Shown here: positions 25,425 to 48,852 of the stretch, in pieces
Layout: the number at the start of each line of letters is the position of its first letter
Position numbering within the stretch: position 1 is the stretch's first letter
NCBI RefSeq assembly: GCF_043641665.1
Contig: NC_092203.1
Location: forward strand, 11,141,873-11,205,872
Direction of reading: 5' to 3'
DNA: 64,000 nucleotides
Source of the DNA: Enoplosus armatus
Taxonomy: Eukaryota > Chordata > Actinopteri > Centrarchiformes > Enoplosidae
The notes under the pieces: model-generated
Told to the model about the DNA's origin: nothing
Databases searched by the model: none
The model's input: the letters and a program-made list of their open reading frames with translations, nothing else
Made by a program: the position numbers and the translations under genes

Positions 25425-26030
25425 AACACCCCTCTGTACTCTACCCCACTTAGTACAGTCCGGGCTCCCCTTGTATAAATTGACTTGGATTCTGTCACTT
25501 CCTGTTTGACAGTCGGCCATTTTGCCAGGACGTGACGAGGGGGGGAGCACATGCTACAAACGTTTGGGTGGGTGCGATTGCGTTTCAATTTGAACGTTTA
25601 AAGAAATAAGATTGAATGTGTAGTTCTTTCATTAACGTGTAAGTTATGTCAGTATGCATACTGAGCTAACCAGGAATGACATTTAGCTGTTAAGTTAGCG
25701 TGCTTTAATCCCACATGTTCGATTGTTTGGCTAAAGCTAACATGCTACATGCTACTTAATTGACAATTGTCAGTCGGTACACAGTTACCTAGCATGTTAG
25801 CTTTAGCCAAACACTAGAACATGTGGGATTAAAGCATGCTAACTTAGTTAAATGTAATTTGTGGTTAGTTCAGTTTGCATACTGACGTAATGTACAAGTT
25901 AATGAAAGAACTACACAGTCAATCTTATTTCTTTATACATTTAAATTGATTGAAAAGCAATCGCACTTACCCAAACATTTGTAGCATGTGCTACCATCCT
26001 CGTCACCTCCAGTTAAAATGGCTGACGGTC
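25425..26030. repeat. Large palindromic (foldback) element, copy II
   Basis: Second copy of the element at 22495-23318, in the same orientation and with the same left flank (CCCCACTTAGTACAGTCCGG). It is shorter because the centre of the palindrome is missing. Here both outer arms survive: CCATTTTGCCAGGACGTGAC on the left is answered by CGTCACCTCCAGTTAAAATG on the right. The centre lies near 25770. Confidence 0.75.
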
Positions 26031-26099
26031 AGTAATGTTCCAAAGCACATTTATGATATAATGAAGCCCCTCCCTCAGACACCACCAGTGAGGTAATGC

Positions 26100-26480
26100 T
26101 CCAGGTATCAGGCACCAGTGGGATTTGAACCAGACACTGCGGCTGCTTGAATTTTGCAGCCATGAACGAACCCACCACGCCACTGAGTCCCCTTTGCCTT
26201 TAGGTTTGTTCTCTGGGCGCTTTTATTTCTTCAATTTGGGTGTTGGACTTTAAAATTCACAGAGTTTCATAAGAATTGAAAATACAACCTCAGACCCTCT
26301 GATCAGTCTCCTAACAGACTGAGACATTTCATTTGAGACAATTCACTACTCTCTCCTAGAGTTTTTTACTTTTTCCTTTAGACGGCTAACTTAAAAAGTC
26401 TCAGATAAAAGCAGGGGTTGAACCCACAGCCTCAAAACACAGACAAAGGCCTCCAACACCCTGCGCACCTTGTTCAGTAA
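26100..26480 (-). repeat. Second group of tRNA-like units
   Basis: Three degenerate minus-strand units. The first (about 26113-26190) has TGGCGTGGTGG, hairpin GCTGC/GCAGC and B box GGTTCAAATCCC. The middle one (about 26262-26335) is strongly decayed. The third (about 26408-26478) ends in GGGTTCAACCCC. The linker TTCTCTGGGCGCTTTTATTT (26210-26229) also occurs at 23962-23981 beside the first array, so both arrays come from a duplicated larger block. Confidence 0.55.
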
Positions 26481-26509
26481 GGTCTTCATTCTTTTATCTG
26501 GGTGTTGGA

Positions 26510-27170
26510 TCTCAAATTTCACCTCAGCAACTACTTTAATTGCTGTATTTGTAAAACATTTTTGGTGAGAAGTTTTTGATACTAGAGCTGACTTTCATGG
26601 GATTATGTCCAGTAACAGGACATTTGATTTCTACTTTTCATATAATCAGCAGCAACTTTCTTCAAGAATACACATAACTCAGTAAGTGGTTTAATTGCTT
26701 CAGCACTCCCACCGTTTCATCACCTTCATGGAAACCACAGCTAATGATACAGTCACTTAAATAAAAAGCTCAGGTTGAGTGCTACAGGACATGCAAGTTT
26801 GTTTTCATTTTTCCACAAACATAAAATCATACTTTTAATATACAATTTCCAATGAATCAGTGTGTTTTTGCATTATTGCTGCAACAAAGACGAAGGCATG
26901 CAGAATCATTCTTAAATTTCACTGTTTTACAGCTGGGATTACTGGGGAGTTTACATTCAATAACAAAAAATATATATACACAAATAAAGTGACAGATTAT
27001 GTTCAAACTCGATTTAAGCGCCATTTGGACTGGATTTACCTCTCTAGGGGAGGTGGGAATCCTTCTGGAGCACATACCATATGTACAGCTGCAATTACCT
27101 GCTGTTGTTCTGTGAACTTGTATTTTAAAGTGGGTCGCTGTGGTCTTTTTTTTGATATATATATATATAT
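26510..27170. other. Intergenic DNA before the Tc1 element; no gene seen
   Basis: A/T-rich sequence without exon-like features, ending in an (AT)n tract that provides the TA target of the transposon that follows. Confidence 0.55.
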
Positions 27171-27175
27171 ATATA

Positions 27176-28782
27176 CACTACCGTTCAAAAGTTTGGGGTC
27201 ACTTAGAAATTTCCTTATTTTTGAAAGAAAAGCACTGTTTTTTTCAATGAAGATAACTTTAAACTAATCAGAAATACACTCTATACATTGCTAATGTGGT
27301 AAATGACTATTCTAGCTGCAAATGTCTGGTTTTTGGTGTAATATCTACATAGGTGTATAGAGGCCCATTTCCAGCAACTATCACTCCAGTGTTCTAATGG
27401 TACAATGTGTTTGCTCATTGCGTCAGAAGGCTAATGGATGATTAGAAAACCCTTGTGCAATCATGTTAGCACAGCTGAAAACAGTTTAGCTGGTTAGAGA
27501 AGCTATAAAACTGACCTTCCTTTGAGCAGGTTGAGTATCTGGAGCATCACATTTGTGGGGTCGATTAAACGCTCAAAATGGCCAGAAAAAGAGAACTTTC
27601 ATGTGAAACTCGACAGTCTATTCTTGTTCTTAGAAATGAAGGCTATTCCATGCGAGAAATTGCCAAGAAACTGAAGATTTCCTACAACGGTGTGTACTAC
27701 TCCCTTCAGAGAACAGCACAAACAGGCTCTAACCAGAGTAGAAAGAGAAGTGGGAGGCCTCGCTGCACAACTGAGCAAGAAGATAAGTACATTAGAGTCT
27801 CTAGTTTGAGAAATACACGCCTCACAGGTCCTCAACTGGTAGCTTCATTAAATAGTACCCGCAAAACGCCAGTGTCAACATCTACAGTGAAGAGGCGACT
27901 CCGGGATGCTGGCCTTCAGGGCAGAGTGGCAAAGAAAAAGCCATATCTGAGACTGGCCAATAAAAGAAAAAGATTAATATGGGCAAAAGAACACAGACAT
28001 TGGACAGAGGAAGATTGGAAAAAAGTGTTATGGACGGGCGAATCGAAGTTTGAGGTGTTTGGATCACACAGAAGAACATTTGTGAGACGCAGAACAACTG
28101 AAAAGATGCTGGAAGAGTGCCTGACGCCATCTGTCAAGCAAGGTGGGGGTAACGTGATGGTCTGGGGTTGCTTTGGTGCTGGTAAGGTGGGAGATTTGTT
28201 CAGGGTAAAAGGGATTTTGAATAAGGAAGGCTATCACTCCATTTTGCAACGCCATGCCATGCCCTGTGGACAGTGCTTGATTGGAGCCAATTTCATCCTA
28301 CAACAGGACAATGACCCAAAGCACACCTCCAAATTGTGCAAGAACTATTTAGAGAAGAAGCAGGCAGCTGGTATTCTATCTGTAATGGAGTGGCCAGCGC
28401 AGTCACCAGATCTAAACCCCATTGAGCTGTTGTGGGAGCAGCTTGACCGTATGGTACGCAAGAAGTGCCCATCCAGCCAATCCAACTTGTGGGAGGGGCT
28501 TCTAGAAGCGTGGGGTGAAATTTCTCCAGATTACCTCAACAAATTAACAGCTAGAATGCCAAAGGTCTGCAATGCTGTAATTGCTGCAAATGGAGGATTC
28601 TTTGACGAAAGCAAAGTTTGAAGGAAAAAATTATTATTTCAAATACAAATCATTATTTCTAACCTTCTCAATGTCTTGACTATATTTTCTATTCATTTTA
28701 CAACTCATGGTGGTAAATAAAAGTGTGACTTTTCATGGAAAACACAAAATTGTCTGGGTGACCCCAAACTTTTGAACGGTAG

Positions 28783-28784
<2 letters not shown>
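27176..28784 (+). mobile_element. Tc1/mariner-family transposon
   Basis: Bounded by inverted ends CACTACCGTTCAAAAGTTTG on the left and the matching CAAACTTTTGAACGGTAGT on the right, next to TA dinucleotides inside an (AT)n run. The last base of the right end differs from the left. The element is about 1.6 kb with one long frame. It lies between the 3' ends of gls and stat1. The flanking AT microsatellite blurs the exact edge by a few bases. Confidence 0.92.
27578..28621 (+). CDS. Tc1-like transposase, full-length frame with catalytic Asp changed to Gly
   Basis: A 347-aa uninterrupted frame from ATG to TGA. The N-terminal helix-turn-helix region (about 1-110) has RQSILVLRNEGYSMREIAKK and a GRPR hook (about 59-62). 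In the catalytic core the usual LWTDESKFE reads LWTGESKFE, so the first acidic residue is Gly154; the codon GGC is one transition away from GAC. The second Asp (Asp244, in QQDNDPKHT) and Glu283 (SPDLNPIE) are present, with 38 residues between them. This fits a DD38E (Intruder-like) member rather than DD34E. Loss of a metal-binding Asp should abolish cleavage, so I read this as an inactive copy despite the open frame. No role in the host is implied. Confidence 0.9.
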   Translation: MARKRELSCETRQSILVLRNEGYSMREIAKKLKISYNGVYYSLQRTAQTGSNQSRKRSGRPRCTTEQEDKYIRVSSLRNTRLTGPQLVASLNSTRKTPVSTSTVKRRLRDAGLQGRVAKKKPYLRLANKRKRLIWAKEHRHWTEEDWKKVLWTGESKFEVFGSHRRTFVRRRTTEKMLEECLTPSVKQGGGNVMVWGCFGAGKVGDLFRVKGILNKEGYHSILQRHAMPCGQCLIGANFILQQDNDPKHTSKLCKNYLEKKQAAGILSVMEWPAQSPDLNPIELLWEQLDRMVRKKCPSSQSNLWEGLLEAWGEISPDYLNKLTARMPKVCNAVIAANGGFFDESKV

Positions 28785-28789
<5 letters not shown>

Positions 28790-28830
<41 letters not shown>

Positions 28831-29448
28831 CAAATAAACTAAAATACACTAAACTAAAATATAGGCCTATTTGGGAACCAAAAAGATGGCAGAAAGAAAT
28901 GATCAGATGTGCTGTTGTAATGTCCGCTACATGTAGGTACTGCTATTCTCTTATCAGCCCTGACATCAGAGATAATGATAATAAGAATAATATCCTCGGG
29001 AAGTGCAAGGCACACTGAATGATTCAATACATGTTTCATGTCTGTGTGTTCAGATGTAACTGAGGTATGACTCTAAAAAGGAGTTATTTTACTCAAATTC
29101 ACCCTCATACAGTATCTTTGCCTTCAACTCTCTGTCGCCCCCCTGTGGAAGCTTCTGATCTTTTCCTACTGAATGTTTAATACAGACCACATCCTGTAAT
29201 TAAAGTGGATATTTGATTACCCACCTCCCCTTATAATGTTAATCATGTCCTGGGGCTTTAGTCTCTCCACTGTTCCTGCAAGCTGATTGGTTACTGTACT
29301 GACCTGAATCCAAAGTTAAAAGGAGAGTTTCAAGGTCTACAACATCATTCAGAGCATATTACATGATCAACTGAGATCTTATGACCTCTGAAGAAACAAA
29401 AAGTCTGAGAGAAAGTACAGTGTGAAGACGTGGATGAAGTCAAGAAAC
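28790..29448. other. Intergenic DNA and likely stat1 3'UTR (minus strand)
   Basis: Begins with (TA)n and (TG)n runs (about 28783-28830). No gene is seen. A minus-strand ATTAAA (plus TTTAAT at 29176-29181) lies about 270 bp after the stat1 stop and is a candidate poly(A) signal. Confidence 0.4.
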
Positions 29449-41160
<11,712 letters not shown>

Positions 41161-41640
41161 CTTTTATTTTGAGGAAACGTGTGTAATTTCTGACAGAAAT
41201 TAAGTTTTATTGCCGTACAGGTTTTTAGAAAACTGTGCAACGAATGTGCCAGCCTACTTCTGTAAATGAAGTGTGTCGAACAGAACGGAAACAGCTTCAG
41301 CCAATCACCGATTAGAATTTGTGACATGTGCCCGCCCTTTTACTTTTGACAGCCAATCAGAACGATGGAAAACGGCTGTTCTGTCAGTTAGCATGCATTC
41401 CATAATAACGTTTAAAACAAAGTGTGTATATTGGTTTTCTTGTAAATTTAGCAGTATGAGATCAAGACTGAACACACGCTTTATTTTTTCATAGCCTCTA
41501 AAGGTGTCAAACTATTTGCAAAATATATTTTAAATGACTAAAAGCAAAATAGTGTAGAGTTTTCGGGGGGGGGAAAGCCAATAAACATAAGAGCTTACAG
41601 TGACCACGTGTTTTCAGAGAAAGAGAAAGTAACCCAGACA
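41161..41640 (-). promoter_or_regulatory. Probable stat1 promoter and non-coding first exon
   Basis: A good minus-strand donor (AAAAG/GTAAGT) at 41161 suggests that a non-coding exon 1 ends there. Upstream on the plus map are CCAAT boxes at 41301-41305 and 41353-41357, a GC-box-like CCCGCCC (41331-41337) and an ISRE-like GAAAGAGAAAGT at 41619-41630 (GAAA-NN-GAAA). An ISRE would fit the known interferon induction of STAT1. The exon itself is inferred only from its donor. Confidence 0.45.
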
Positions 41641-44600
41641 CCCATAACTCTGAAACTAAAACCTATGATAGTTTATGATAAACATCAGTCTGCACATAGC
41701 TATGGTCATTTTATCGAAAATAAGATAATTTCCAAAACATATGATTTGAAAATAAGACTTTATTTAAGAACAAGAAATAAATGTTAGATAATAAAAAACA
41801 GATATAAACACTTTTTCTACATGTGTCATGTCTTACTTCTGGAAACTTTTAATTGGTCACAAGATAAATATGAGGAGTTTGCAAGATTATTAATAGGCTA
41901 GAAAAGTTAGCCTAAAACGTTAAGTTGTGTTATCTCTTGGGTCCTCACCTTCTATGCAAATAAGACAAAAATTTAGAGGTGAAAACTAACTCATAGACTT
42001 CTCACACTGTGATCATACTGTAATCCATGCATGTGAGTAATAATTCTTCAACTGACAAGTCATATGCATGTATTTGTCCAAATTTAGGCATTTATAGTAC
42101 ATGTATGATGATTCATATACATATACAGTGTACACACCACCAGTAAACATGTCTTCTGACAGAAGCAAATATCTAAAGCACACAGGTGGAATGAATTCTG
42201 ACCAATTTAAAAATGTAACCCCCTTTTAAAAGGTCATGTTCTTATTACCTCAATTTGAAAACAGAGCACACTGGCGCCATCTTGTGTCAGAAATAAGTAA
42301 CATTTTAAAATATATATTTAAAGTTGACATTTTACAACTCCTGTGTAAAGCAGATTTCACACATCACTGATAGCAGATAACCATGGAGAAAGAAACATCC
42401 TTGAATGATGTCACATACAATTTGGCCTTTATTAGTGATAATGTGACATTTTAGTCGCATGTTAATGCAGGTAAATGCAAGAACGGCTGTTGGTGCTTTC
42501 AAAGACACAAAGATGCATCAAAGATAATCTAAGAGCTGTTTTTACTCTACAGAATTACATTTTCAAGTGAGTGTGTTTACTTTCTGACTTCAGGCTTTGC
42601 ACCATCCAAACAATATCCATCCAAATCCTCTTCTGTCATTACCTTTCTTTAAAGGCACTTATCCTCAAATTTCTTATGGTAACAATTAAAAATCTGAAAA
42701 TATCAAAAATATCCACCATAACATGTTATTTAGTCATTTTAAGTGGAATAATTCTACTTTTTTGCAATGAAGATCATAGTTTTTTTCCGTATTAATCTGC
42801 CTTATCTAAAGAAAACTGTCCCTTTGGAGAGATAAAAATAATGAAACAATTAAAAAAAGGATAACACTTTTTTGCAGGAAAGCTAACCCATGTGCACCAA
42901 ATAACTTGGATGGACATTTCTCAGCAACATGTTCTGTCATGTGAAAAAAGTTCAACGTGATACTGTGTCACTCACGGACGTTCTGTTCCAACTGCAAAAC
43001 AAAGACTTTTGGGTCAGAAACCCCTGTGAAGCACAACAACATCTGCACTCTGCTTCAAATCGAGATCAAACCTCCCTCTGAGAGTTCCTGCCCTCACACT
43101 GTAATTGGCTGATGGATCCAAAACTTCCATAACTCCCCTCTCAACAAAGGCTGGTTCTGATTTTCTTGAGGTTTTTGTTCCATGGAAGGAGGGTTATGGT
43201 TAAAGTTCCTCCATTGGGCAGTTGAGTTCACAGGTCTGGTGTTGGTGTGAAGCTATGCAAATCAATGTATTATTGCTTCCTAACTGCATAAAATTCTTAT
43301 CTTTTTACCAGCTATAAACCAGTATGACTGAAAAGCACCACACACAGCTGAATGCTAAAGAAAGCGTTGATGTGCCTTCAGCTGCAGTCCTTCTAATGTC
43401 CACTAGATGCTGCTCCACTCTGACTATAACAGGAAAATCTGGAAAATTATTGTGAACTACCACTAGTAGCTCGATGTGACATGTTTATATGAGCAGGTCC
43501 TCATCTTGTTTGTAGCTTATGCCTTACTTGCATGCACAGGATGATGCATGCGTGTGTAAGGGACCATGTACAATGTTAAACATAAACTATTTGATGTCTT
43601 GTACCAGAGTTTACATTAACGCCTCATGCGGTGAATGTACTTCAGGGTGTACAAATACTGCTTTTCAGTCTGGTGTCAAGTTACTCTTTATCCTACAAAC
43701 GTGTAGTGCATGCAAGCTACAAAACACGAAGGAGAAATTGCAAAATGGCAGAGAAGAAGACAGAAGAAGAAGTAAAATATCATTAAAAATCAGCTTTGAT
43801 ATTTTATGACACTGGAAATGCATTCAACTTTAAGGCCTCAAGGATAGGCTTGCCTTGATTGACAGGTCTCTCAGCCTATCACTTGTCATGATGCTATAAG
43901 GGACGACAGGGCAGCCATCACAGAGTTAAAACACTGCTGACAAACTGATTAACTTTGCATGTTTATAATATGCCACACAATCCACCACAAAGAACATACA
44001 ATTGACAGAGTAAAATCACAACACACCTGCAACAACGTCCTTAAAAAAAGTGTCTTTCTCTCTTACATCACTGTGATGCTCTTGAGAGCAGATCACAGCG
44101 AGGAGTTTGCAAACAAGCTTCGGGATAGGGAAGGGCGATCTGTCAGCTCAGAGTCATTAGGTTCATGTTTTTCAAAATAAAGGCGCACATGGAAGACGCC
44201 CAGCAGAGTTTGTTCTGGTCAAGGCTGAAATCAGGACACGTTTTCATAAGACAGGAGGACAGGAAGCAGCAGGAGTCTATCTATCTATCTATACTAGTTA
44301 CTGAGTCTTAAAGTCTTTTGTCTTATGATAGTATTTTATGCTAACGTATGTTAATATTCAAGAAAAGTCTTGAAATCTGTACCAGAAACCAGCAGATAAA
44401 GATGCTATAACTTCCGTTTCACTGTGACTGAAATATTACTGCAAAGGTTTAGATGATTATTTCATAAGAATTCTGTGATCTTTGTTGTGCTTCTTGACCT
44501 TTAGTTGGTCCATTAGAATAATATCTGTTGATTTCTATCATGGTTCTCATATCAAATTTTATATTATACATATATTATAAAAGCACAAAGTAAGAAACTA

Positions 44601-44780
44601 AAAACAACTTTAGGAGTCCTGTCCTTGAAAATACTCCTTGCATCTCTTTCGTAGGTGGGATATTTTGCTCCTTTTCAGAAACTACTAGGTTTAAGTTTAG
44701 ATTTTTAGAATTTTGCATCACTTTTGCCGAAAACAAAGCTTCTATGATCGAGCCGATGTCCTGCAGATGCCTAGGTCTCC
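41640..44780. other. Intergenic DNA between stat1 and mstn; no gene seen
   Basis: A/T-rich. The open frames at 42571-42795 and 43519-43809 are short and unrecognised. There is an octamer ATGCAAAT at 43254-43261 and a (CTAT)4 run at about 44277-44292. Confidence 0.5.
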
Positions 44781-46850
44781 TCAGGAGCAGCCGCAGTGGT
44801 CGACCACCATGGACGGGATCTTTCCGTAGATGATCTGCTCCTTGCGGTTGAAGTAGAGCATGTTGATGGGCGACATCTTGGTGGGCGTGCAGCAGGGCCC
44901 TGCGGTGCCCCGCGGGTTGGCCTTGTTTACCAGGTGTGCATGTGGGTACTGCTGCAGGTGCATGAACTCACACTCACCTGAGCAGTAGTTGGCCCGGTAG
45001 CGTTTAGGTGCGATGATCCAGTCCCAGCCGAACTCTTCGAAGTCTACAGTGAGCGGGTAGCGGCAGCAGCGGGTCTCTGCAGACTCCTCATCGCAGTTGA
45101 GGCCTGAGTCACGGCGGGATCTCTTGGGGCTGTCGAGAATCTTCACTTCGATGAACGGTTGCTGGAAAGAAAGTGAAAATGTTCTGACAATGCAACAGAC
45201 AAACCACCTGCATCCAAAAAAGCTAGACTTTTGGACATGACAATACAGGAATTATCCCTTCCATTTGTCGCCAGAGTGCAAGTTTCCAATTGCAGTTTTA
45301 AACAGGATAATTTTAGCTGGACAACATCATGTTAGTCTAGATTAGTTGAGCCAGATTTGAAGAACAAGGCCCTGATTTAATAAATGCCCCCATTACGCCA
45401 CTAACCGCATTGCCAACAAAGCATGAAAATTGGATCTTCAGTAAACTTCCAAAGCCCATGTGCTTTTGAAGTTGTCAGTTAATATTTTGATTGCACTCAC
45501 CAGTCCTTCCTCTCCAGGCTCTGCTGAGGTAACGGCCAAATCGTTACCATTGGAGTCGTAGGCGTTGATCTCAATCCCGTAGTTGGTCTCTGGTTGACGC
45601 AGCCAAGCCTGCAGCAGAGACTTGATGTCAATACTCTGCCAGGAGCCGGCGCCGGCATCGGTGTCGATCTTCAGAGAGCGCACTCTGACTCGAGTGCTGT
45701 TTCCCTCCTTCCCAGGTTTGAGGCGGGAGATCTGCAGGAAGACGGTGGTGACCATGTCGGCCGCCCGTAGGTGAACCCACAGCTGAGCCCGCAGGATGTT
45801 TTTGGGTTGGATCTTTGGACTGAGACTGAACAGACAACAGGAGGACAACTCGTCCTGGGCGACTGGATTAGCTGGAAGAAATCATTAAAATGTTCGATTA
45901 TCTTGTTTCATACAAACAGATAGAACATTTGGCTTTTGTCTAACTGTCCAACTGTTCTGTTTGTCAAACACGTCAGTCAGAGCCAAATACGTCAAAACTA
46001 CTGAACAGACTACCATGAAATTTGTTCTAAATATTCATGATCCCCAGAGGATGAACTCTTAATTACTTTAATGACCCCCTGACCTTTGCTCTAGCAGCAC
46101 CATCAGACCACAAAAGCCAATTGTACACAAGGAAAATCTAAATCTAATGGGCAGATTGCCAGATAATTCACTGTGCATTTTTTACAAGCTTTGAGTTTTT
46201 ATTTTGCACCACCCTCAGGACAAAATATCAGCATTGCACACATGATACTCATAATGTAAATGTCAGATTGCAGAGTCAGGTTTGTGCGCTTCTTCAGGGA
46301 AATGTGTGGATTCAAAATGCTGCAGGTATTAGCAGTTTTTAACTATGTACATCTACATGGTCTACTGTCTCCTGTTTTCAGCTTGGCTACTTGGAAACAA
46401 ACTTTACGCATAGTATTCAGGCGCGGAAGAGACGCTTCTCCCTTTACGCACGACGTTCAGAAAAGGTGCAAAACAAAAAAGAAGAAAGACCATATAAAGC
46501 GTTTTTAGTTTGGTTTAGTTACGCTTGGTGGCCATGGTGATGATGGTCTCCGTGGTGGCGTGGTCCTCCTCCTCCACCCGCGGGTCGTACTGGTCCAGGA
46601 GCTGCGTCAGAGGAGGCGCTTTGGGCAGCAGCTGGCGGATCATGTCCCGGCTGATGTTGGGAGCCTGTTCGAGCCGAAGGATGCTGAGGATCTGGGACTT
46701 GATGCTGTGGAGCCTCATCTGCTTGCTGTGCTCCCGGAAGTCGCAGGCCGAGCACTGTTCTCCGCTCTCCGCTAGCAGCTTGGAGGTCTGGTTCATCTCC
46801 ATGGAAAAGCCCGCAAAGAAGAAGACGGTCAGGCCGAGAAAGAGGAGCAT
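44781..46850 (-). CDS. mstn: Myostatin (GDF8), probably the mstna/MSTN2 paralogue
   Basis: Secreted TGF-beta-family ligand that limits skeletal muscle growth through activin type II receptors. Three exons: 46850-46523, 45871-45501, 45161-44781, phases agreeing, giving a 359-aa precursor. A hydrophobic signal peptide ([16 protein letters not shown]) is followed by the latency domain with [20 protein letters not shown] and [19 protein letters not shown] furin site RSRR ends at residue 250, releasing a mature domain of exactly 109 aa with the nine family cysteines. The mature end [10 protein letters not shown] and the [12 protein letters not shown] stretch differ from the more common fish mstn1 form (VDRCGCS) as I recall it. 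The prodomain is also shorter ([20 protein letters not shown]). These points suggest MSTN2, but the paralogue call rests on memory. GDF11 is unlikely given the prodomain and the smAKAP neighbour. Confidence 0.93.
46000..46110. repeat. Dispersed fish repeat fragment in mstn intron 1
   Basis: TACCATGAAATTTGTTCTAA, ATTCATGATCCCCAGAGGAT and GACCCCCTGACCTTTGCTCT belong to a widespread fish repeat type whose other parts appear at 49420-49560, 55910-56060 and 61060-61200. Confidence 0.55.
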
Positions 46851-46950
46851 CCTGGAGAGAAGAAGAGGTCAGTGCAGTGACGCTGTCTGATATGAGTCTG
46901 TCCCCGGGCCTCAGGACTTTATGATTGGCTGCTAGGATGATCTTTTTTTA
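46851..46950 (-). promoter_or_regulatory. Probable mstn proximal promoter
   Basis: On the minus strand AGCCAATCATAAAGTCC (plus 46914-46930) places a CCAAT box beside a TATA-like CATAAA, about 65-75 bp before the ATG. Confidence 0.35.
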
Positions 46951-48785
46951 ATCAGAAGGGAGATTTAAAGAGGTAGCAAGATTCTAAGATCAATATTGTA
47001 TTCATTAAATGAAACCTGATTAAAGACGACTTTGTTGATGACTGTGATGGGTCTTAATTTTACGACTGATTTACTGTTTCAATAATTTAAAAAAATATGA
47101 TAGACAAAAGACTCTAAATGTTATTTGTTGACAGATTTCAGCTGTCGATAGATATTATTGGTACTTCTTAAGTATGTCCAAAGCTTGTTTTATTATTTTT
47201 TTCAAGAAATAAAGCATTCAAAGGAAAGTCAGCAGTCACTGTTTTACTCAAGGACACCTCAGCAGGATCGGCTTGGTTAATTAATCTGGGTAACATGTCG
47301 AAACCTGTAAACAATACTGAACTTTTGTTTCTATGGTACTTTAAACATTTGTTTTACTCGTAAAGTTGTCGACCACCAAGAGATAAATTTAACAGAAAAA
47401 AAATGAGATTGTTTTCATGCAAAATGTTCAAGGCAAGAAATAAAGAACGTAAATATTTTGGCTGTTATTTTCCATGTGCCAAGAGTCAAATTTAGTTTAG
47501 GTGCATGTGATAACTGTGTACAGGCTACTGTGTGTACGTTGCAGGCAATGTTTCCACCAGATAGCAGCACTGTCTCACTATATTTAGAGTTGTACAAACT
47601 CCCACCCCCTCTGAAGGCACCAGTTTCTCTAACTACAGCAATGACCCACTTTTTTCTAAACACAACTTTAAAGGCACAATTATGATCCAAATGTTAACAG
47701 CAGGAAAACATCAACACCGAGATAAAAATCCCTGATTTTATCTTCACTGTGATTTCATTTGTTAATGTAATATAAGTTAAGATGATAGTGTTTTAATTTA
47801 AATATTCCATTAATATAAAAACCTCTTATTGCTCAGTTTAATGCCCCATAAACAGCCTCATATATTTAATCTAGTTTCAATTAAGTTTTTACAAAATTAA
47901 TTGGAGAGCCTTAAATTGTCAATTTGAGCGTGATTAAAGGAACTCATTCAGGGTCTTTTAATGGATCAATTTCATAGGTTTTCTTCACATAAACATTTAC
48001 TAAACAGCAAGACAGCAAAAAACTGTATTAATCTATAAATTAGTCTTCTCTTTTTCATTAGTAATTGGATCATTTCAGCTTCAGCTACCTGTACTTTAAG
48101 ACTTTTGGTATAAAACAGATTACCTTGGTTACACTTTTTCTTGATTTAATGGAAAAAGGACAGACATTTACGGAATAAACTGCTGTGTTTTGGGTGGTAT
48201 TGGGTGCTCTGCTCCTCCTACCAACCAGCAGCAGGAGGAAACTGGTTCAGCTGCCTGTTTACCAGCAGCTCTGAAGGTTGTAGAAACCTTAAATTAACCT
48301 GCTGGGAGTCCAGAGAGGAGCTGCAACACAGAGCAGAGGGTAAAAGATTAAAAACACTTCAATATTCAGATTCCACATTTTATCTCAAAATTCTTAACAA
48401 TCTTATGAAGACAAATATTCTTTTAATGATGATTAATCATTAAGTAATTTAAAGGCTAACAGAGAAACAAAGTCTTTGCTTGACAAAATGGGGCACATTT
48501 ACAGACTATATGCTCTATTATTTATTGGAAAATTAAAGCTTTAGGAGATTTTCTCCCAAAATTGATTTATTTTCTTACAGCCTTTACTACCTGTACTCAA
48601 AGACTGTTGGTATAACACAGATGACCTTGGTTTAAGCTTTCACAAACTAGATCTTCTTGATTTTACTGTCATTGGTTAAACAGAGGCTTGCAGGTAATGA
48701 AACAAAGTGGATAAACTGTCCCTGTTTGGGGGGAAACGTCAAATATATCAAAATATCATTTTTTGGTGTTTGTTCTTTTCTGCAG
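46951..48785. other. Intergenic DNA between mstn and smAKAP; no further gene seen
   Basis: The two genes are divergent (mstn minus, smAKAP plus). No coding exon is supported here; a non-coding first exon of smAKAP is expected somewhere in this interval. Confidence 0.5.
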
Positions 48786-48852
48786 TCATGGATATTATCA
48801 TCAAACGCTCATCCTGTTAAAAAGTCAACGAGTACTTCAGTGTCTCGTTGAA

